Of a stretch of 64,000 nucleotides of DNA, positions 62,559 through 64,000 are shown one piece after another. This DNA comes from Burkholderia ambifaria AMMD (GTDB lineage: Bacteria > Pseudomonadota > Gammaproteobacteria > Burkholderiales > Burkholderiaceae): contig NC_008392.1 in NCBI RefSeq assembly GCF_000203915.1, positions 806,001-870,000 of the forward strand. Direction: 5' to 3'. Within the stretch, counting starts at the first letter, position 1. Each line of letters starts with the position of its first letter. The notes beneath the pieces are model-generated. The model did no database searches. It was given only the letters and a program-made list of their open reading frames with translations, and was not told where the DNA came from. Made by a program: the position numbers and the translations under genes.

Positions 62559-63968
62559 ATGACGACATCCGCGATGAACGGAGCGAACGATGCACTACCC
62601 GAAACGATCGCCGAAGCTGCGTCCGGCGACACCGCTGCTGCTGCGTCGATCCTGCTGGTCGACGATGAACCGAGCGTGCTGTCCGCGCTCAAGCGCGTGT
62701 TGCGGCCCGCGCGCTACGGCGTCCTGACCGCCGACAGCGGCGAGGCGGCGCTCGAGATCCTGGCGTCGACCGAAGTCGACCTGATCGTGTCCGACATGCG
62801 GATGCCGAACATGAGCGGCGCGGCGTTTCTGTCGCGCGCCCGCTCGCTGTACCCGGACACGATGCGCATCCTGCTGACCGGCTATTCCGACATCGCGTCG
62901 ATCGTGGAGGCCGTCAACGAAGGCGGCGTGTACCGCTACTTGAACAAGCCGTGGGACGACCACGATCTGCTGATGACGATCGAGCAGGCGCTCGAGCAGC
63001 GGCGCTTGCGCGCCGAAGCGGCGCGGCTCGCCGCATTGACCGAAGCGCAGAACGAAACGCTGCGCCGCTTCAATACGGAACTCGAAACACAGGTGCGCGC
63101 GCGCACCGAGGAGCTCGCGCAAACCGTGATGTTCCTCGAAGCGGCCCAGGCCGACCTGAAAAGCAGTTTCACCGCGATGGTCCAGGTGTGCGCGAGCATG
63201 ATCGAGCTGCGCTGCGGGACCGCCGGCGGCCATGCGATGCGCGTCGGCGAGATCGCGCGGCATCTCGCGCTGTCGGCCGGGATGAGCAACCTGCACGCGC
63301 AGGACGTCTATTTCGCGGGGCTGCTGCACGGCATCGGCAAGCTGTCGCTGCCCGACGAGCTGCTGCACAAGCCGCTCGTGAAGATGACGACGGACGAGCA
63401 CAGCCTGTTCCAGCAGCATCCGCTGCGCGCGCAGATGGTGCTCACGCCGGTCGCGCAGTTGCACAAGGTCGCGTCGATCGTGCTGCACCAGTACGAGCGA
63501 TACAACGGGCGCGGCACACCGGACGGCCTGACGGGCGATGCGATCCCGCTCGGCTCGCGGATCGTCGCGATCGCGCGCGATTTCGAAGGGCTGCGCAACG
63601 GCGAGATCGGTGCGCCGCATTCGGTCGAGCAGGCGATCGACGTGCTGCACTCGCAGGCCGGGGTACGTTACGACCCGCTGCTCGTCGCGCGCTTCATCGA
63701 ACTGATGCGGCATCCGGCGAGCCTCGGCATCGCGACGTCCGTCGCGGAGGTTCAGTCCGCGCAGCTGCGCGAAGGGATGCAGCTCGCCGACGATCTGCGC
63801 ACGCATCGCGGCGTGCTGCTGATGACGAAGGGCAGCGTGATGTCGGCGCACCAGATCGAGCTCGTGCGTCGCTTCGAGGCGCGCGAAGGAACATCGTTCG
63901 ACATTCTGGTGCTGACCGGTGCCGCCGCGTCGAAGCAGGCGCCGGCCGACGCGCCGCCGGCGGCCTGA
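62559..63968 (+). CDS. Response regulator with degenerate HD-GYP output domain
   Basis: The protein has 469 residues. The receiver domain (about 30-150) has Asp in IVSDMRMPN and Lys in YLNKPW. A coiled coil (about 155-205) links it to an HD-GYP-type domain (about 205-400) and a C-terminal extension. Active HD-GYP enzymes hydrolyse cyclic di-GMP with an HD pair and an HHE...GYP motif. Here the pair is HG (His257, Gly258) and GYP is GTP (Thr320), so metal binding is impaired. It may bind cyclic di-GMP or partners without hydrolysis (inference). The ATG at 62559 follows a GAGG; a second ATG lies five codons later. Confidence 0.9.
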   Translation: MTTSAMNGANDALPETIAEAASGDTAAAASILLVDDEPSVLSALKRVLRPARYGVLTADSGEAALEILASTEVDLIVSDMRMPNMSGAAFLSRARSLYPDTMRILLTGYSDIASIVEAVNEGGVYRYLNKPWDDHDLLMTIEQALEQRRLRAEAARLAALTEAQNETLRRFNTELETQVRARTEELAQTVMFLEAAQADLKSSFTAMVQVCASMIELRCGTAGGHAMRVGEIARHLALSAGMSNLHAQDVYFAGLLHGIGKLSLPDELLHKPLVKMTTDEHSLFQQHPLRAQMVLTPVAQLHKVASIVLHQYERYNGRGTPDGLTGDAIPLGSRIVAIARDFEGLRNGEIGAPHSVEQAIDVLHSQAGVRYDPLLVARFIELMRHPASLGIATSVAEVQSAQLREGMQLADDLRTHRGVLLMTKGSVMSAHQIELVRRFEAREGTSFDILVLTGAAASKQAPADAPPAA

Positions 63969-64000
63969 CGTCGCGCACCGCACGCCCGCGGCGCGCGATC

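Overview
The window is high-GC proteobacterial DNA. Protein families, codon use (strong G/C at third positions) and gene content all suggest a Burkholderia, most likely of the Burkholderia cepacia complex. The density of accessory functions (secondary metabolism, adhesin, many LysR regulators, peripheral catabolism) suggests a secondary replicon. Species and replicon are inferences. No rRNA, tRNA, CRISPR array or intact insertion sequence was seen.

Region 1 (1-20630) looks like a biosynthetic locus for a glycosylated and acylated polyketide or lipid. In order it has: a FabH-like ketoacyl synthase cut by the window edge, a fused indolepyruvate ferredoxin oxidoreductase, a divergent acyl-CoA dehydrogenase, a one-module KS-AT-ACP-TE polyketide synthase, a Rieske oxygenase, an EAL protein, a CHASE2 histidine kinase, and a cassette of two paralogous glycosyltransferases alternating with two paralogous PapA/condensation-type acyltransferases. 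Its content resembles the antifungal (afc) type loci of B. cenocepacia, but that link is only a hypothesis. A 15-bp dyad close to GTGAACTTTTGTCAC recurs in the intergenic regions of this locus and around an orphan response regulator at 27-28 kb. An imperfect 25-bp direct repeat brackets the glycosyltransferase/acyltransferase cassette.

Region 2 (20743-28150) holds a NYN-domain protein, a BamE/OmpA-type lipoprotein with a trimeric autotransporter adhesin, a gene-poor stretch of about 1.3 kb, and an OmpR-type response regulator.

Region 3 (28285-34380) is a double-length UvrA with four ATPase units, preceded by a perfect LexA box inside its promoter.

Region 4 (34411-42068) concerns uptake and use of acidic solutes: a solute-binding protein with a cation symporter, a LysR regulator, a second symporter with a class V aminotransferase, a chimeric remnant of etfB and etfA, and a CitE-like lyase.

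Region 5 (42136-50000) holds small regulator/enzyme groups: LysR with RidA; a GlxA-type regulator with a SnoaL-like protein, a Tat-exported DJ-1/PfpI protein and an SDR lacking the usual Tyr; a class 3 lipase; an aldo/keto reductase; and the 3' remnant of another SDR.

Region 6 (50017-64000) holds a RhlE-type helicase, a lower-GC island (about 51.6-53.4 kb), an exported lipid-binding-like protein, an MFS/CoA-transferase/acyl-CoA dehydrogenase/hydratase operon with a divergent LysR, a solute-binding protein without a signal peptide, an ABM monooxygenase, a TPR protein, and a response regulator whose HD-GYP domain has lost key residues.
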